Positions 1-9,413 are shown, counted from the first letter of the stretch. The stretch: 64,000 bases of DNA from Kitasatospora setae KM-6054 (GCF_000269985.1 NC_016109.1:1612001-1676000), one strand, 5' to 3'. Notes: generated from the letters alone by a model not told the origin. Numbers and translations: made by a program.

Positions 1-476
1 CCCACCACCGGCATGAAGTTGGTGTCCCCGCCCCAGCGCGGCACCACGTGCTGGTGCAGGTGCGCGGCGATCCCCGCCCCGGCGGCCGCCCCCTGGTTCA
101 TCCCGATGTTGAACCCGTGCGCCCCCGAGGCCGCCCGCAGCGCCGTCATCGCCTTCTTGGTGAACTCCCCGAGCTCCGCCGTCTCCGGCCCGTCCAGCTC
201 GGTGTAGTCCGCGACGTGCCGGTACGGCACCACCATCAAGTGCCCGCCGTTGTACGGGTACAGGTTCAGCACCGCGAACACCGACCCGCCGCGCTGCACG
301 ATCAGCCCGTCCTCGTCGCTCAGCTTCGGGATCGAGCAGAACGGACAACCGTCGTCCGGAGCCGGGCCGGTGGGCTTGTTCTCGCCCTGGATGTACGCCA
401 TCCGATGGGGTGTCCACAGGCGACGGAAGCCGTCCGGCTCCCCCACGCCCCGCTGCAGTTCCGGCTCACTGGTCAT
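1..476 (-). CDS. HIT family hydrolase (3' end beyond window)
   Basis: Histidine-triad nucleotide-binding protein, a family of nucleotide hydrolases and transferases (diadenosine polyphosphate, AMP-ester or phosphorylase type). About 158 residues are visible. A CPFC pair near residue 43 suggests the zinc-binding AP4A phosphorylase/HIT subgroup. The triad appears as HLHQHVVPRWGGD near residues 141-153, and the text continues to FMPVVG at the window edge. The ATG start at 474-476 follows a GC-rich spacer. It lies just downstream of thrS on the same strand, an arrangement common in Streptomyces. The missing C-terminus prevents a finer family assignment. Confidence 0.88.
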   Translation of the reverse strand, partial: MTSEPELQRGVGEPDGFRRLWTPHRMAYIQGENKPTGPAPDDGCPFCSIPKLSDEDGLIVQRGGSVFAVLNLYPYNGGHLMVVPYRHVADYTELDGPETAELGEFTKKAMTALRAASGAHGFNIGMNQGAAAGAGIAAHLHQHVVPRWGGDTNFMPVV

Positions 477-516
477 GCCCGCCAGCATAAGCGCCCCGGC
501 CCACGAACAGAGCAGT

Positions 517-549
517 GCGGGGCGGACCTCCCGAAGGAGACCGCCCCGC
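517..549 (-). terminator. hairpin after thrS
   Basis: The arms GCGGGGCGG (517-525) and CCGCCCCGC (541-549) pair perfectly, with further pairing inside. It sits between the thrS stop and the HIT gene start. There is no strong T-run, as is usual in high-GC actinobacteria, so it may be a partial terminator or a stabilising hairpin. Confidence 0.5.
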
Positions 550-572
550 CCGTCACACCGGCCCTACCGGGA

Positions 573-2552
573 TCAGACCTGCACCCGGCTGCGCACCGCC
601 TCGACGATCTCGGCGATCGCCTCGTCCTTCGGCACGCCGTTCTTCTGCTCGCCGCTGCGGTAGCGGAACGACACCGCGCCGGCCTCGACGTCGTCGTTGC
701 CCGCGATCAGCATGAACGGGACCTTGGTCTTCTGCGCGTTCCTGATCTTCTTCTGCATCCGGTCGTCCGAGGTGTCGACCTCGACCCGGATCCCGTGCTT
801 CTTCAGCTCGGCCGCGACGTCCAGCAGGTACGGCACGTGCTCGTCGGTGATCGGGATGCCGGTGACGGTGACCGGGGCCAGCCACGGCGGCATCGCGCCC
901 GCGTAGTGCTCCAGCAGCACCGCGAAGAAGCGCTCGATCGAGCCGAACAGCGCCCGGTGGATCATGACCGGCCGCTGCCGCGAGCCGTCCGCCGAGGTGT
1001 ACTCGAGGTCGAAGCGCTCCGGCAGGTTGAAGTCGAGCTGGATGGTCGACATCTGCCAGGTCCGGCCGATCGCGTCGCGCGCCTGGACCGAGATCTTCGG
1101 GCCGTAGAAGGCCGCGCCGCCCGGGTCCGGCACCAGCGGCAGGCCCTGCTTCTCGGCCACGCTGGCGAGGACGGCGGTAGCCTCCTCCCACGCATCGTCC
1201 GACCCGACGAACTTCTCCGGGTCCTTGGTGGAGAGCTCCAGGTAGAAGTCGTTCAGGCCGTAGTCGCGCAGCAGGTCCAGCACGAAGGTCAGGGTGCGGT
1301 CCAGCTCGTCGGCCATCTGCTCGCGGGTGCAGTAGATGTGCGCGTCGTCCTGGGTGAAGCCGCGGGCGCGGGTCAGGCCGTGCACCACGCCGGACTTCTC
1401 GTACCGGTAGACCGTGCCGAACTCGAACAGGCGCAGCGGCAGTTCGCGGTAGGAGCGGCCGCGCGCGTCGAAGATCAGGTTGTGCATCGGGCAGTTCATC
1501 GGCTTGAGGTAGTAGTCGACGCCCTCGTCCAGCTGCATGGGGGGGTACATGCCGTCGGCGTACCAGTCGAGGTGGCCGCTGGTCTCGAACAGCTTCCCCT
1601 TGGTGGCGTGCGGGGTGTAGACGAACTCGTAGCCCTCCTCCTCGTGCCGCTTGCGCGAGTAGTCCTCCATGGTGCGGCGGATGATGCCGCCCTTGGGGTG
1701 GAAGACGGCGAGGCCGGAGCCGATCTGCTCGGGGATGGAGAACAGGTCGAGCTCGTTGCCGAGCTTGCGGTGGTCGCGCTTGGCGGCCTCCTCCAGGAAG
1801 TCGAGGTGGGCCTTGAGCTCGTCCTTGGTGGGCCACGCGGTGCCGTAGAGGCGCTGCAGCATCGGGTTGCGCTCGCTGCCGCGCCAGTACGCGGCGGCGG
1901 AGCGCATCAGCTTGAAGGCCGGGATGTGCCGGGTGCTGGGCAGGTGCGGGCCGCGGCAGAGGTCGCCCCAGCAGAGCTCGCCGGTCTTCGGGTCGAGGTT
2001 GTCGTAGATGGTGAGCTCACCCGCGCCGACCTCGACGTCGGCGCCCTCGCCGGCGGTGGCGGCGGAGCCCTTGAGGCCGATCAGTTCGAGCTTGTAGGGC
2101 TCCTTGGCGAGCTCCTCGCGGGCGGCCTCGTCGGTGACCACGCGGCGGGAGAACTTCTGCCCGCGCTTGATGATCTCCTGCATCTTCTTCTCGATGACCT
2201 TGAGGTCGTCCGGCTGGAACGGCCGCTCGACGTCGAAGTCGTAGTAGAAGCCGTCCCGGACGGGCGGGCCGATGCCGAGCTTGGCCTCGGGGAAGACCTG
2301 CTGGACGGCCTGGGCCATCACGTGCGCGGTGGAGTGCCGCAGGATGTCGAGGCCGTCGGGGCTGGAGATCACGACGGGTTCGACCTCGTCGCCGTCCAGG
2401 ACGGCGTAGGCGAGGTCCTTGAGCTGGCCGCCGACCCGGGCGGCGATCACGGCGCGGTCGTCGGCGAAGAGCTCGGCGGCCGTAGTGCCCGTGGTCACCA
2501 CGCGCTCTTCCCGATCGGGTTCGCGGTTGATGATGATCCGGACGTCCGTCAC
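573..2552 (-). CDS. thrS: threonine--tRNA ligase
   Basis: Charges tRNA-Thr with threonine in the cytoplasm. The 659 residues match full-length bacterial ThrRS. An N-terminal TGS domain (about 1-65) is followed by the editing/SAD domain with [11 protein letters not shown] (near 92), then the class II catalytic core. That core has a motif 1 region ([18 protein letters not shown]), zinc ligand Cys354 in MNCPMH, motif 2 ([19 protein letters not shown]) and motif 3 (GSIERF), and ends with an anticodon-binding domain. The start is GTG at 2552, preceded by CAGGAGA at good spacing. No T-box leader is visible upstream; T-boxes in actinobacteria are mainly associated with ileS. Confidence 0.98.
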   Translation of the reverse strand: MTDVRIIINREPDREERVVTTGTTAAELFADDRAVIAARVGGQLKDLAYAVLDGDEVEPVVISSPDGLDILRHSTAHVMAQAVQQVFPEAKLGIGPPVRDGFYYDFDVERPFQPDDLKVIEKKMQEIIKRGQKFSRRVVTDEAAREELAKEPYKLELIGLKGSAATAGEGADVEVGAGELTIYDNLDPKTGELCWGDLCRGPHLPSTRHIPAFKLMRSAAAYWRGSERNPMLQRLYGTAWPTKDELKAHLDFLEEAAKRDHRKLGNELDLFSIPEQIGSGLAVFHPKGGIIRRTMEDYSRKRHEEEGYEFVYTPHATKGKLFETSGHLDWYADGMYPPMQLDEGVDYYLKPMNCPMHNLIFDARGRSYRELPLRLFEFGTVYRYEKSGVVHGLTRARGFTQDDAHIYCTREQMADELDRTLTFVLDLLRDYGLNDFYLELSTKDPEKFVGSDDAWEEATAVLASVAEKQGLPLVPDPGGAAFYGPKISVQARDAIGRTWQMSTIQLDFNLPERFDLEYTSADGSRQRPVMIHRALFGSIERFFAVLLEHYAGAMPPWLAPVTVTGIPITDEHVPYLLDVAAELKKHGIRVEVDTSDDRMQKKIRNAQKTKVPFMLIAGNDDVEAGAVSFRYRSGEQKNGVPKDEAIAEIVEAVRSRVQV

Positions 2553-2811
2553 CGGTCTCTCCTGACGTTCTGGCTACCTTGGCGCAGCACGACCGCTGCA
2601 CCGTGCATGGTACCGAGCCGGGCCGCGTCCCCGTCGCCACGGCCCGGGGAGCGGCCGCGCGGTCGTTCGGTCACGTTCCGCCACCATTCGGCCACCGGGA
2701 CGGTTGGCGGGCCGCCGAGTGCGGTATCACTCCAGCACGGTGCGGCCGCTGGCACCGGTCCTCGGTGGCAGCGGCTCCCGGCAAGGACCGTGCGGCGTCT
2801 GAGGGGGCGTC

Positions 2812-3585
2812 ATGCAGCAGCTTGGTTCCTGGTATCGCGGTCCGCTGGCGTCCTTCGACACCGAGACCACCGGTGTCGACGTCGAGCGGGACAGAATCGT
2901 CTCGGCCGCCCTGGTGGTGCAGTCCGCACCCGCCGGCACGGCCACCGTCCGGACGTGGCTGGCGGATCCGGGCGTGCCCATCCCGGAGTCGGCCCGGGCG
3001 GTGCACGGCATCTCGGACGAGCGGGTGCGGGCGCACGGGCGGCCGCCGCGCGCGGTCGCGCTGGAGGTGGCCCGGGCGCTGGCCGAGCAGGCCCGGGCGG
3101 GCGTGCCGCTGGTGGTGATGAACGCGCCGTACGACCTGACGCTGCTGGACCGGGAGTTGCGCCGGCACCGGGCCGGTTCGCTGGCGGAGGCGCTGGACGG
3201 GGCGGAGCTGCTGGTGCTCGATCCGCGGGTGCTGGACAAGCAGGCGGACCGCTACCGCAAGGGCCGGCGCACGCTGACCGACCTGTGCGCGCACTACGGC
3301 GTCGCGCTGGTGGGCGCGCACGACGCGGCGGCGGACGCGCTGGCGGCGATGGAGCTGGTCCGCGCGGTGGCGGCCCGGCACGCGGCGCAGCTGGGCGGGC
3401 TGACGCCGGCCGAGCTGCACCTGCGGCAGGCGGTCTGGCACGCGGCGCAGGCGCGCGGGCTGCAGCGGTGGTTCGACCGGGAGGAGCGGCCGGAACGGGT
3501 GGACACCGCCTGGCCGCTGCGTCCGGCCCGCTGCCGCTGCGGCGAACGCCTGGAGCCGGGCCACGCCTGCGAGTTGGCGGCCTGA
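2812..3585 (+). CDS. DnaQ-like 3'-5' exonuclease (DEDDh family)
   Basis: A 257-residue protein with the RNase T/DnaQ epsilon-type exonuclease fold. Exo I is SFDTETTG (Asp16, Glu18), Exo II lies around MNAPYDLTLLDREL, and Exo III is HDAAADA (His170, Asp175), which fits the HxxxxD signature of DEDDh enzymes. The C-terminus (about 185-257) carries Cys residues in RCRCGERLEPGHAC, possibly a small metal site. It is divergent from thrS. It may act in DNA repair, proofreading or RNA trimming; its substrate cannot be read from sequence. It is too short to be a polymerase fusion. Confidence 0.88.
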   Translation: MQQLGSWYRGPLASFDTETTGVDVERDRIVSAALVVQSAPAGTATVRTWLADPGVPIPESARAVHGISDERVRAHGRPPRAVALEVARALAEQARAGVPLVVMNAPYDLTLLDRELRRHRAGSLAEALDGAELLVLDPRVLDKQADRYRKGRRTLTDLCAHYGVALVGAHDAAADALAAMELVRAVAARHAAQLGGLTPAELHLRQAVWHAAQARGLQRWFDREERPERVDTAWPLRPARCRCGERLEPGHACELAA

Positions 3586-3649
3586 GTGGCCGTCAGCGGC
3601 GTGCCGGGCCGGGCCGTGTCGGGCTGCGTGGGGCCGTGTCGGAAAACGC

Positions 3650-3681
3650 CGCAGGCCCCGACGGCGTGGTCGGGGCCTGCG
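3650..3681 (-). terminator. terminator of first tRNA-Val(CAC)
   Basis: A 13-bp perfect stem (3650-3662 with 3669-3681) has a 6-nt loop. Read on the minus strand it follows the tRNA by about 13 nt and is followed by GGCGTTTTCC, which supplies a short U-run. This is a good intrinsic terminator for the tRNA transcript, and it also lies just past the exonuclease stop on the other strand. Confidence 0.75.
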
Positions 3682-3693
3682 GTTGGTGCTCGG

Positions 3694-3765
3694 TGGGCGA
3701 TACTGGGATCGAACCAGTGACCCCTTCGGTGTGAACGAAGTGCTCTCCCGCTGAGCTAATCGCCC
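3694..3765 (-). tRNA. tRNA-Val (anticodon CAC)
   Basis: A 72-nt cloverleaf. The acceptor stem GGGCGAT/ATCGCCC and anticodon stem CTTCG/CGAAG flank the loop TTCACAC, giving anticodon CAC for GUG codons. The T-arm is CACTGGTTCGATCCCAGT-like, the discriminator base is A, and CCA is not encoded. It is identical to the copy at 3975-4046. Confidence 0.97.
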
Positions 3766-3919
3766 GGGCAACGAGAAGAACTGTAGCACCACTTGGGGCC
3801 GGGTTCACAATCCGTTCCCCGGCCCGTTCCGCACCCCGTTCCGCGGACGGTCCCCCAGTTCCCCTTCCGGGAGGGCAGGTTGAATGCGCGTCAGAACTCC
3901 GGTCGGAGCACGCGGAAAA

Positions 3920-3962
3920 GGCGTAGGGCCCCGACCTGATAAACAAGTCGGAGCCCTACGCC
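3920..3962 (-). terminator. terminator of second tRNA-Val(CAC)
   Basis: A 16-bp stem (3920-3935 with 3947-3962) has one mismatch and an 11-nt loop. On the minus strand it follows the tRNA by 12 nt and leads into TTTTCC. The stem shares the core GGGC-CCCGAC with the neighbouring terminator, suggesting the tRNA-terminator unit was duplicated as a block. Confidence 0.72.
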
Positions 3963-3974
3963 TGTGCATTCCGG

Positions 3975-4046
3975 TGGGCGATACTGGGATCGAACCAGTG
4001 ACCCCTTCGGTGTGAACGAAGTGCTCTCCCGCTGAGCTAATCGCCC
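3975..4046 (-). tRNA. tRNA-Val (anticodon CAC)
   Basis: Second identical copy of the 72-nt tRNA-Val(CAC), 209 bp upstream in the direction of transcription, with the same acceptor, D, anticodon and T arms. It has its own downstream hairpin, so each copy seems to be an independent short transcription unit. Confidence 0.97.
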
Positions 4047-4508
4047 GGGTGCAGGGAAAACATTACCCCATCCGCGCGGGTGCTCCGAACACCCTCGCCC
4101 CCGCCGAGCCCGCCACCGGCCCCGCGCCCCGGCGGACGCCCGGCGGCGGCGCCCCCGACCAGCGGCGCGACCGACCGACCGGACCATCCGCCCGGACCGG
4201 CCACGCCGAGTGACCGCCCGGCTCGGCGCGGTCGCCGCTCCGGACCGGCCGGCCCGGAGCGGGCCAGGTTCGTGGGTTCCTCCAGTTCCTCCGCGGCCCG
4301 CCCCGGTGCGACCGCCGGTAATGCCCTGGCGTTACCGGCCCGCCGCCCCGGCACCCGGACCGGCCGGAGGATTCCGCAATGCGCCGGAAGGGGTACGACT
4401 CGCACCGGAATCGGGACAGACGGGTTTACACCGGGCTTTCAGGTGGGATGGTCCGTTCGCCGACGTGCGATTCCCCGAGCGCACACTGAGCGAAAGGCCC
4501 TGGCGCTT
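4047..4508. other. gene-free region between tRNA-Val and ssgB
   Basis: About 460 bp without a convincing gene. It must contain the minus-strand promoter of the tRNA and the plus-strand regulatory region of ssgB. Streptomyces ssgB is known to depend on developmental sigma factors, but I cannot identify a clear -35/-10 pair here. Confidence 0.5.
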
Positions 4509-4922
4509 ATGAACACCACGGTCAGCTGCGAGCTGCACCTGCGCCTCATCGTGTCCAGCGAGTCCTCACTGCCCGTCCCCGCGGGCCTGCGCTACGACAC
4601 TGCCGACCCCTATGCCGTGCATGCGACGTTCCACACCGGAGCAGACGAGACCGTGGAGTGGGTGTTCGCCCGCGACCTCCTCGCGGAGGGGCTGCACCGA
4701 CCGACCGGTACCGGCGACGTCCGGGTGTGGCCGTCCCGCAGTCACGGTCAAGGCGTGGTTTGCATCGCCCTGAGCTCTCCGGAAGGAGAGGCCCTGCTGG
4801 AGGCCCCGGCCCGGGCGCTTGAGTCCTTCCTCAAGCGGACGGACGCCGCGGTGCCCCCCGGCACCGAACACCGTCACTTCGACCTCGACCGGGAGCTGTC
4901 CCACATCCTCGCCGAGAACTGA
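4509..4922 (+). CDS. ssgB: sporulation protein SsgB
   Basis: A 137-residue SsgA-like protein, MNTTVSCELHLRL to LSHILAEN, recognisable as SsgB, the most conserved member of the family. In Streptomyces SsgB is recruited by SsgA and positions FtsZ at sporulation septa in aerial hyphae. The characteristic block LPVPAGLRYDTADPYAVHA and the GDVRVWPSR segment are intact. The chosen ATG lies late in a long open frame; the extended upstream frame is proline/arginine-rich and not conserved in character. A strong hairpin follows. Its presence indicates a sporulating streptomycete-type actinomycete. Confidence 0.95.
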   Translation: MNTTVSCELHLRLIVSSESSLPVPAGLRYDTADPYAVHATFHTGADETVEWVFARDLLAEGLHRPTGTGDVRVWPSRSHGQGVVCIALSSPEGEALLEAPARALESFLKRTDAAVPPGTEHRHFDLDRELSHILAEN

Positions 4923-5035
4923 ACCCCGAACGAGTACGCCCGCCGTCGCGCGGCGGCGGGAACGCCTCGATGCGCACCGTCCTACTCGGGGGCACGGTCG
5001 CAGCTCGCAGCCGCCCCGGCGGCCTCGGGGTCCCG

Positions 5036-5073
5036 CCCCGGGTGTCCCCTCCCACCGGAGGGGACACCCGGGG
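5036..5073 (+). terminator. 17-bp perfect hairpin after ssgB
   Basis: The arms 5036-5052 and 5057-5073 are perfectly complementary over 17 bp with a 4-nt loop (CACC). It lies about 115 bp past ssgB and ahead of the CGNR gene. There is no U-run, but the stem is exceptionally stable, so it probably ends or insulates ssgB transcription. Confidence 0.65.
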
Positions 5074-5210
5074 CGCAGTCGCGTCCCGGCCCGCTCGACC
5101 GTCCGCCCGCAGGCCCCGGTCTCGCCCCCGCCCGGGGCCCGGGCCGGTAGAGTCGGCGCGCGATGACCGACGCGACGGCCCGGGGCCGGCGCCGCGTGAG
5201 GAGCCCCCAC

Positions 5211-5786
5211 GTGCTGATCACCCATGACACCGAGTGCGCGCTGAGCATCCTGGTGGAGCTGCTGAACACGGCGCCGGAGGCGTGCGGCAGCGAACAGCTG
5301 CCCGACGTGGCGGCACTGAGCGCGTTCGTGGTCCGGCAGGAGATCAGCGAGATCGACTCGCTCGGCCCGGCCGACCTGGCCGCCGTGCACGAGCTGCGCT
5401 CCCGGCTGCGCGAGGTGTTCTCGGCCGGGTCGGTCGAGCGGGCCGCCGGACTGGTGAACGCCCTGGTCGCGGAGGCCGGCACCACGCCCCGGCTGACCAA
5501 CCACGACGACCACGGCTGGCACATCCACTACTTCGCCCCGCACGCCGCGGTCGGCCGGCACCTGGCCGCGGAGCTCGGCATGGCGCTGGCGTTCATCGTG
5601 ATGGCCGGCGAGCTGGAGCGGCTGCGCCGCTGCGAGGCACCGGGCTGCGCCCGGGTGTTCGTCGACCTGTCGCGCAACCGTTCGCGCCGCTACTGCGACA
5701 GCCGCACCTGCGGCAACCGGCTGCACGTCGCCGCGTACCGGGCCCGGCAGCGCTCGGCGGAGGCGGTGCCGGCCACCGGCGGCTGA
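5211..5786 (+). CDS. CGNR zinc-finger / ABATE-domain protein
   Basis: About 191 residues from the GTG at 5211, which has GTGAGGAG just upstream; an ATG at 5163 would add 16 residues and has a poorer context. The first 130 residues form the helical ABATE-type domain. The C-terminus has the CGNR zinc finger, RRCEAPGCARVFVDLSRN followed by YCDSRTCGNR, with four Cys ligands. The family is thought to bind DNA as stress-related transcriptional regulators. It follows ssgB as in Streptomyces genomes I recall. Its target genes are unknown. Confidence 0.88.
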   Translation: MLITHDTECALSILVELLNTAPEACGSEQLPDVAALSAFVVRQEISEIDSLGPADLAAVHELRSRLREVFSAGSVERAAGLVNALVAEAGTTPRLTNHDDHGWHIHYFAPHAAVGRHLAAELGMALAFIVMAGELERLRRCEAPGCARVFVDLSRNRSRRYCDSRTCGNRLHVAAYRARQRSAEAVPATGG

Positions 5787-5871
5787 GCCCCGGCGGTCCG
5801 GAGCGATCCGGAGCGGCCCGGCGCGGTCCGGGCGGTCGGCGGGCGGGTGGCGGCCTGGGAGACTGGGCGGC

Positions 5872-6387
5872 ATGAGTGATTCCTCCCCCGCCCCCTCCCC
5901 CGTCGCGCTGCCCCGGGTCGAGTTCTGGTGCGACCTGCTGTGCCCCGACTGCCGCACCGCGCTGGACGACGTCCGGGCGCTGCGGGAGCGGTTCGGCGAC
6001 GCGCTGACCGTCGAGCTGCGGCACTTCCCGCTGGAGAAGCACAAGCACGCGTACCCGGCGGCCGAGGCCGCGGCGGAGGCGTTCGAGCAGGGCCGCGGCT
6101 GGGAGTTCGCCGAGGCCGTGCTGGACCGGCTGGAGGAGGTCGAACGGGGCGGGGCCCGGGCGCTGGTGGAGATCGCGGGCGCGGTCGGGCTGGACGCGGA
6201 CGAGGTGGACACCGCGCTGATCGACGGCCGGCACATGCTGTGGGTCGACGCGGACGTGGCCGAGGGCCGGGCGATCGGCGTGGAGGGCACGCCGACGTAC
6301 GTGGTGGCCGGGGAGCGGCTGGACGGCGGGAAGTCGCAGGACGGGCTGCTGGAGCGGATCGTCGGGCTGCTGGAGCGGAACGGCTGA
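5872..6387 (+). CDS. DsbA-like thioredoxin-fold protein
   Basis: A 171-residue protein with a thioredoxin fold. The active-site pair is C24-P-D-C27, with an extra Cys20 just before it (EFWCDLLCPDC), and a cis-Pro loop sits at EGTPTYVV. The helical insertion between them fits DsbA/FrnE-like oxidoreductases. No signal peptide or membrane anchor is seen, so it probably acts in the cytoplasm on thiols or disulfides; a glutathione-S-transferase-like isomerase activity is a less likely alternative. The start ATG is at the end of a GC-rich spacer. It stands alone between opposite-strand neighbours. Confidence 0.85.
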   Translation: MSDSSPAPSPVALPRVEFWCDLLCPDCRTALDDVRALRERFGDALTVELRHFPLEKHKHAYPAAEAAAEAFEQGRGWEFAEAVLDRLEEVERGGARALVEIAGAVGLDADEVDTALIDGRHMLWVDADVAEGRAIGVEGTPTYVVAGERLDGGKSQDGLLERIVGLLERNG

Positions 6388-6427
6388 GCGGCTGAGCGGC
6401 TGAGCGGGCGGGCGGGCGGGCCGGCGG

Positions 6428-7273
6428 TCAGAGCAGCGGCTTGTTGAGCACGTACCGGGTGGGCCGGTAGCCCAGCGACTCGTACAGGCCGATGGCCACC
6501 GCGTTGGTGCTGAACACGTTGAGGCCGAGGTGGCGGACGCCGGCCCGCAGGCACTCGCGCTCGGCGAGGTGCATCAGGGCGCGGCCGTGGCCCCGGCCGC
6601 GGTGCTCGGGGGCGACCTCGACCACCATCACCCAGGCGATCGAGCCGCCGTCGGGGTGCCGGTCCTGGTGGAGGGTGACCCAGACGGTGCCGAGGACGGT
6701 GCCGTCGGCGTCCCGCAGGCGGCGCAGCACCGTCCCGACCGTGCCGAGGCCGGCCGGGAGGGCGCGGCGGTGGTCCTCGGCGGCCCGGGTGGCGGCCTCG
6801 TCGGCGCCGAGGCCGCCGGCGACCAGGTCGGCGCGGTAGCCGTCGATGGCGGTCTGCCGCCAGGCCGGGAACTCCTGCTCGGTCATCGGATGGGCCGTCA
6901 ACCCGGCGGGCAGCGGCGGGAGTTCGCCGAGGTCCTTGTCGAGGTTGCGCATCTGCTCGACGTACCCGAGGGTCTGCGCGAGGCGCAGCGCGACGGTGGC
7001 GCCGGCCGGGACGAGGAGCTGCGCGCGGACGCAGCCCCAGGAGCGCAGCACCTCCTCGGCGGCCAGCACGGCGACGGTGCCGCGGCCGCGGCGGCGGTCG
7101 GGCTCGGCGATCTCCAGTTCGCAGATCTCGCCCGGGTACCGGCCGCTGCGGGCCCACGCGTTGGTCCGCAGCCCGCCCACCCGCCGCCCGTTCACCATGA
7201 CGTGCCAGCGCTGCGTCCGCCCGCCGCCGACCCCCGGCTCCTCGGCCCCGTCGGGCCGCAACGTGGTGGTCAT
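6428..7273 (-). CDS. tandem-domain GNAT N-acetyltransferase
   Basis: 281 residues from the ATG at 7273, which has AAGGGGAG upstream; an ATG 27 bp earlier lacks this. Two acetyltransferase-like modules can be seen. The N-terminal one contains AEPDRRRGRGTVAVLAAEE, with the acetyl-CoA-binding R-x-x-G-x-G pattern, and the C-terminal one contains VAPEHRGRGHGRALMHLAE and ends in GLYESLGYRPT. Duplicated GNAT domains are common in Streptomyces. The substrate is unknown. It is convergent with the DsbA-like gene. Confidence 0.85.
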   Translation of the reverse strand: MTTTLRPDGAEEPGVGGGRTQRWHVMVNGRRVGGLRTNAWARSGRYPGEICELEIAEPDRRRGRGTVAVLAAEEVLRSWGCVRAQLLVPAGATVALRLAQTLGYVEQMRNLDKDLGELPPLPAGLTAHPMTEQEFPAWRQTAIDGYRADLVAGGLGADEAATRAAEDHRRALPAGLGTVGTVLRRLRDADGTVLGTVWVTLHQDRHPDGGSIAWVMVVEVAPEHRGRGHGRALMHLAERECLRAGVRHLGLNVFSTNAVAIGLYESLGYRPTRYVLNKPLL

Positions 7274-7338
7274 GCCGTCTCCCCTTCCCGCCCCTGGCAC
7301 GCTTCTACCCCGCCCGTCCTACCCCGCCCCGGCCGTCG

Positions 7339-8157
7339 TCAGACCGGGTCGCCGTCCTTGGCCGCCCGCTCCGCGAAGACCTCCATCGCCTCACGCGTGA
7401 CCCGGCCGACGCCGGGCAGTTCGCGGTCGTCGACCCGGGTGACGGCCTGGACGTCGCGGAGGGTGGAGGTCAGGAAGACCTCCTCGGCGTCGGCGAGGGC
7501 TTCGAGGGGGAGGTCGGTCTCCTCGGCGCCGGTCCAGTCGAGGACGAGGCGGCGGGTGATGCCGGCCAGGCAGCCGGAGGCGAGGGTGGGGGTGAGGAGG
7601 CGGCCGCCGAGGACCACGAAGACGTTGGAGCCGGTGCCCTCGCAGAGCCGGCCGGCCGTGTTGGCGAACAGGGCCTCGCTGGCGCCGGCCCGGTGGGCGG
7701 CGGCGAGGGCGACGACGTTCTCGGCGTAGGAGGTGGTCTTGAGGCCGGCGACGGCGGAGTGCTCGTTGCGGCGCCAGGGGACGGTGACGACGGCGGTGGT
7801 CTCGGGGCGGGGGTTGGCGCTGCCGAGGGCGACGACCAGGCTGGGGGCGGCGGTGCCGCGTTCGGAGCCGAGCGGGGAGGTGCCGCCGGTGTAGGTGATG
7901 CGGAGGCGGCCGAGCGGCAGCGGCTTGGCGGCGAGGACGGCGGCGCACGCCTCGCGGACTCGGTCGTGGTCGGGGTCGGGCAGGCCGAGGCCGCGGGCGG
8001 AGCGGGTGAGGCGGTCGAGGTGCCGGGTGAGCGCGAAGGGTTCGCCGTGCTCGGTCTTGAGCGTTTCGAAGACGCCGTCGCCGACGGTGAGTCCGTGGTC
8101 GAGGACGGGGAGTGCGGCGTCGTCCTCGGCGGTGAGGGTTCCGTTGACCCAGATCAT
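7339..8157 (-). CDS. pabC: aminotransferase class IV, probable aminodeoxychorismate lyase
   Basis: 272 residues, PLP-dependent class IV fold (branched-chain aminotransferase / D-amino acid aminotransferase / aminodeoxychorismate lyase). The PLP lysine is in LKTTSYAENVVAL and the phosphate-binding region is EGTGSNVF. The ATG overlaps the pabB stop by 4 bp (ATGA), so the two genes are translationally coupled. That context points to aminodeoxychorismate lyase, which releases pyruvate to give 4-aminobenzoate for folate. The sequence alone would also allow an aminotransferase. Confidence 0.85.
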   Translation of the reverse strand: MIWVNGTLTAEDDAALPVLDHGLTVGDGVFETLKTEHGEPFALTRHLDRLTRSARGLGLPDPDHDRVREACAAVLAAKPLPLGRLRITYTGGTSPLGSERGTAAPSLVVALGSANPRPETTAVVTVPWRRNEHSAVAGLKTTSYAENVVALAAAHRAGASEALFANTAGRLCEGTGSNVFVVLGGRLLTPTLASGCLAGITRRLVLDWTGAEETDLPLEALADAEEVFLTSTLRDVQAVTRVDDRELPGVGRVTREAMEVFAERAAKDGDPV

Positions 8158-9236
8158 CGGCGGGTTGCTCCTTCGGGTGTCTCGGGGGTGCCGGTGGAGG
8201 CTATCGCCACCAGTCGGGCGGCTTTCAGCTCGGTTTCCCGCCATTCGCGGTCGGGGTCGGAGTCCCAGGTGATTCCGGCGCCGGTGCCGAATTTCAGGAC
8301 GGGCGCGCCGGGGTCGGTCCGTTCGATCCAGAAGGAGCGGATGCCGACGGCGAGTTCGGCTTCGCCGTGGTCGGCGTCGACCCAGCCGATCGCTCCGCAG
8401 TAGGGGCCGCGGGGGGCGGTCTCCAGGGCGCGGATGATCCGCAGGGCGCTGCTCTTGGGGGCGCCGGTGACGGATCCGGGCGGGAAGGTGGCGGCGAACA
8501 GCTCGGGCCAGCCGGCGTCGGGGCGCAGGGTGCCCTGGACGGTGGAGACCAGGTGGACCAGGCCGGGGTGCTTCTCGACGGCGCACAGGTCGGGGACGGT
8601 GACGGTGCCGGTCCCGCAGACCCGGCCGAGGTCGTTGCGGACCAGGTCGACGATCATCACGTTCTCGGCGTGGTCCTTGTCGAGCAGGTCGTCCTCGGTG
8701 CGGCCGGTGCCCTTGATCGGGCCGGACAGCACGGTGCGGCCGCGCCGGGAGAGGTAGAGCTCGGGCGAGGCGGTGGCGATCTCGACGCCGTGCCCGGGGA
8801 GGCGGATCGTTCCGGCGTACGGCGCGGGGTTGTGGGCGGCGAGCAGGCCGGTGAGGGCGTCGATGTCGGTGCGGTCGGGGTCGGGCAGCGGCGCGCTGAG
8901 GACGCGGCACAGGTTGGCCTGGTAGACCTCGCCGGCGGCGATGTGCTCGCGGATCCGGCGGACTCCGGCCCGGTAGGCGTCGGCGTCGAGGGAGCTGTGC
9001 CAGGCGTCCGGGGCGGGGCCCTGCCAGCGGTCGGTGGCGGGCGGGGCCGGATCGGGGCGGACGTCGGCGAACCGGGCGCAGGTGAGCCGTCCCTCGAAGT
9101 CGTGGGCGACGGCCCAGAATCCGCCGTGTTCGAAGGCGGCCGGGTCGTGGGTGACTTCGCGCAGCCCGGTGGCGAGGCGGCCGGCGAAGCGGGCCATCGG
9201 CTGGTCGGGGCTGGGCGGGGAGGTGCGGCCGGACAC
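8154..9236 (-). CDS. pabB: aminodeoxychorismate synthase component I
   Basis: Chorismate-binding enzyme of the PabB/TrpE family, 360 residues from a GTG at 9236 with CAGGAGAAC upstream. Conserved blocks include AGEVYQANLCR, the ASPELYL segment, SGPIKGTGRT, MIVDLVRNDLGRV and PPGSVTGAPK, all typical of the chorismate-utilising core. No glutamine amidotransferase domain is attached, so a separate PabA/TrpG subunit must supply ammonia. With the overlapping pabC it forms a p-aminobenzoate operon feeding folate synthesis. Longer in-frame starts exist upstream but lack a ribosome binding site. Confidence 0.9.
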   Translation of the reverse strand: MSGRTSPPSPDQPMARFAGRLATGLREVTHDPAAFEHGGFWAVAHDFEGRLTCARFADVRPDPAPPATDRWQGPAPDAWHSSLDADAYRAGVRRIREHIAAGEVYQANLCRVLSAPLPDPDRTDIDALTGLLAAHNPAPYAGTIRLPGHGVEIATASPELYLSRRGRTVLSGPIKGTGRTEDDLLDKDHAENVMIVDLVRNDLGRVCGTGTVTVPDLCAVEKHPGLVHLVSTVQGTLRPDAGWPELFAATFPPGSVTGAPKSSALRIIRALETAPRGPYCGAIGWVDADHGEAELAVGIRSFWIERTDPGAPVLKFGTGAGITWDSDPDREWRETELKAARLVAIASTGTPETPEGATRR

Positions 9237-9413
9237 GGTTCTCCTGCGCGGATTTCGGTGCTGCCCGCTGCTGGTCCGCGCGGACGCGGGGCGGGCCCCG
9301 GGGGATCGCCCCGGTACCGGGAAGTCTAGGTCGGGGGCCTCCGGGAACGACCGGGCCGGGCCGGGCGGTTCGGCGTCCGGCGGCCACCCCCGCGCCACGC
9401 TGCGGGAACGGAT

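Noticed and set aside
2553..2811. T-box leader upstream of thrS
   Set aside because: No T-box consensus or long structured leader is seen, and thrS in this group is not usually controlled that way.
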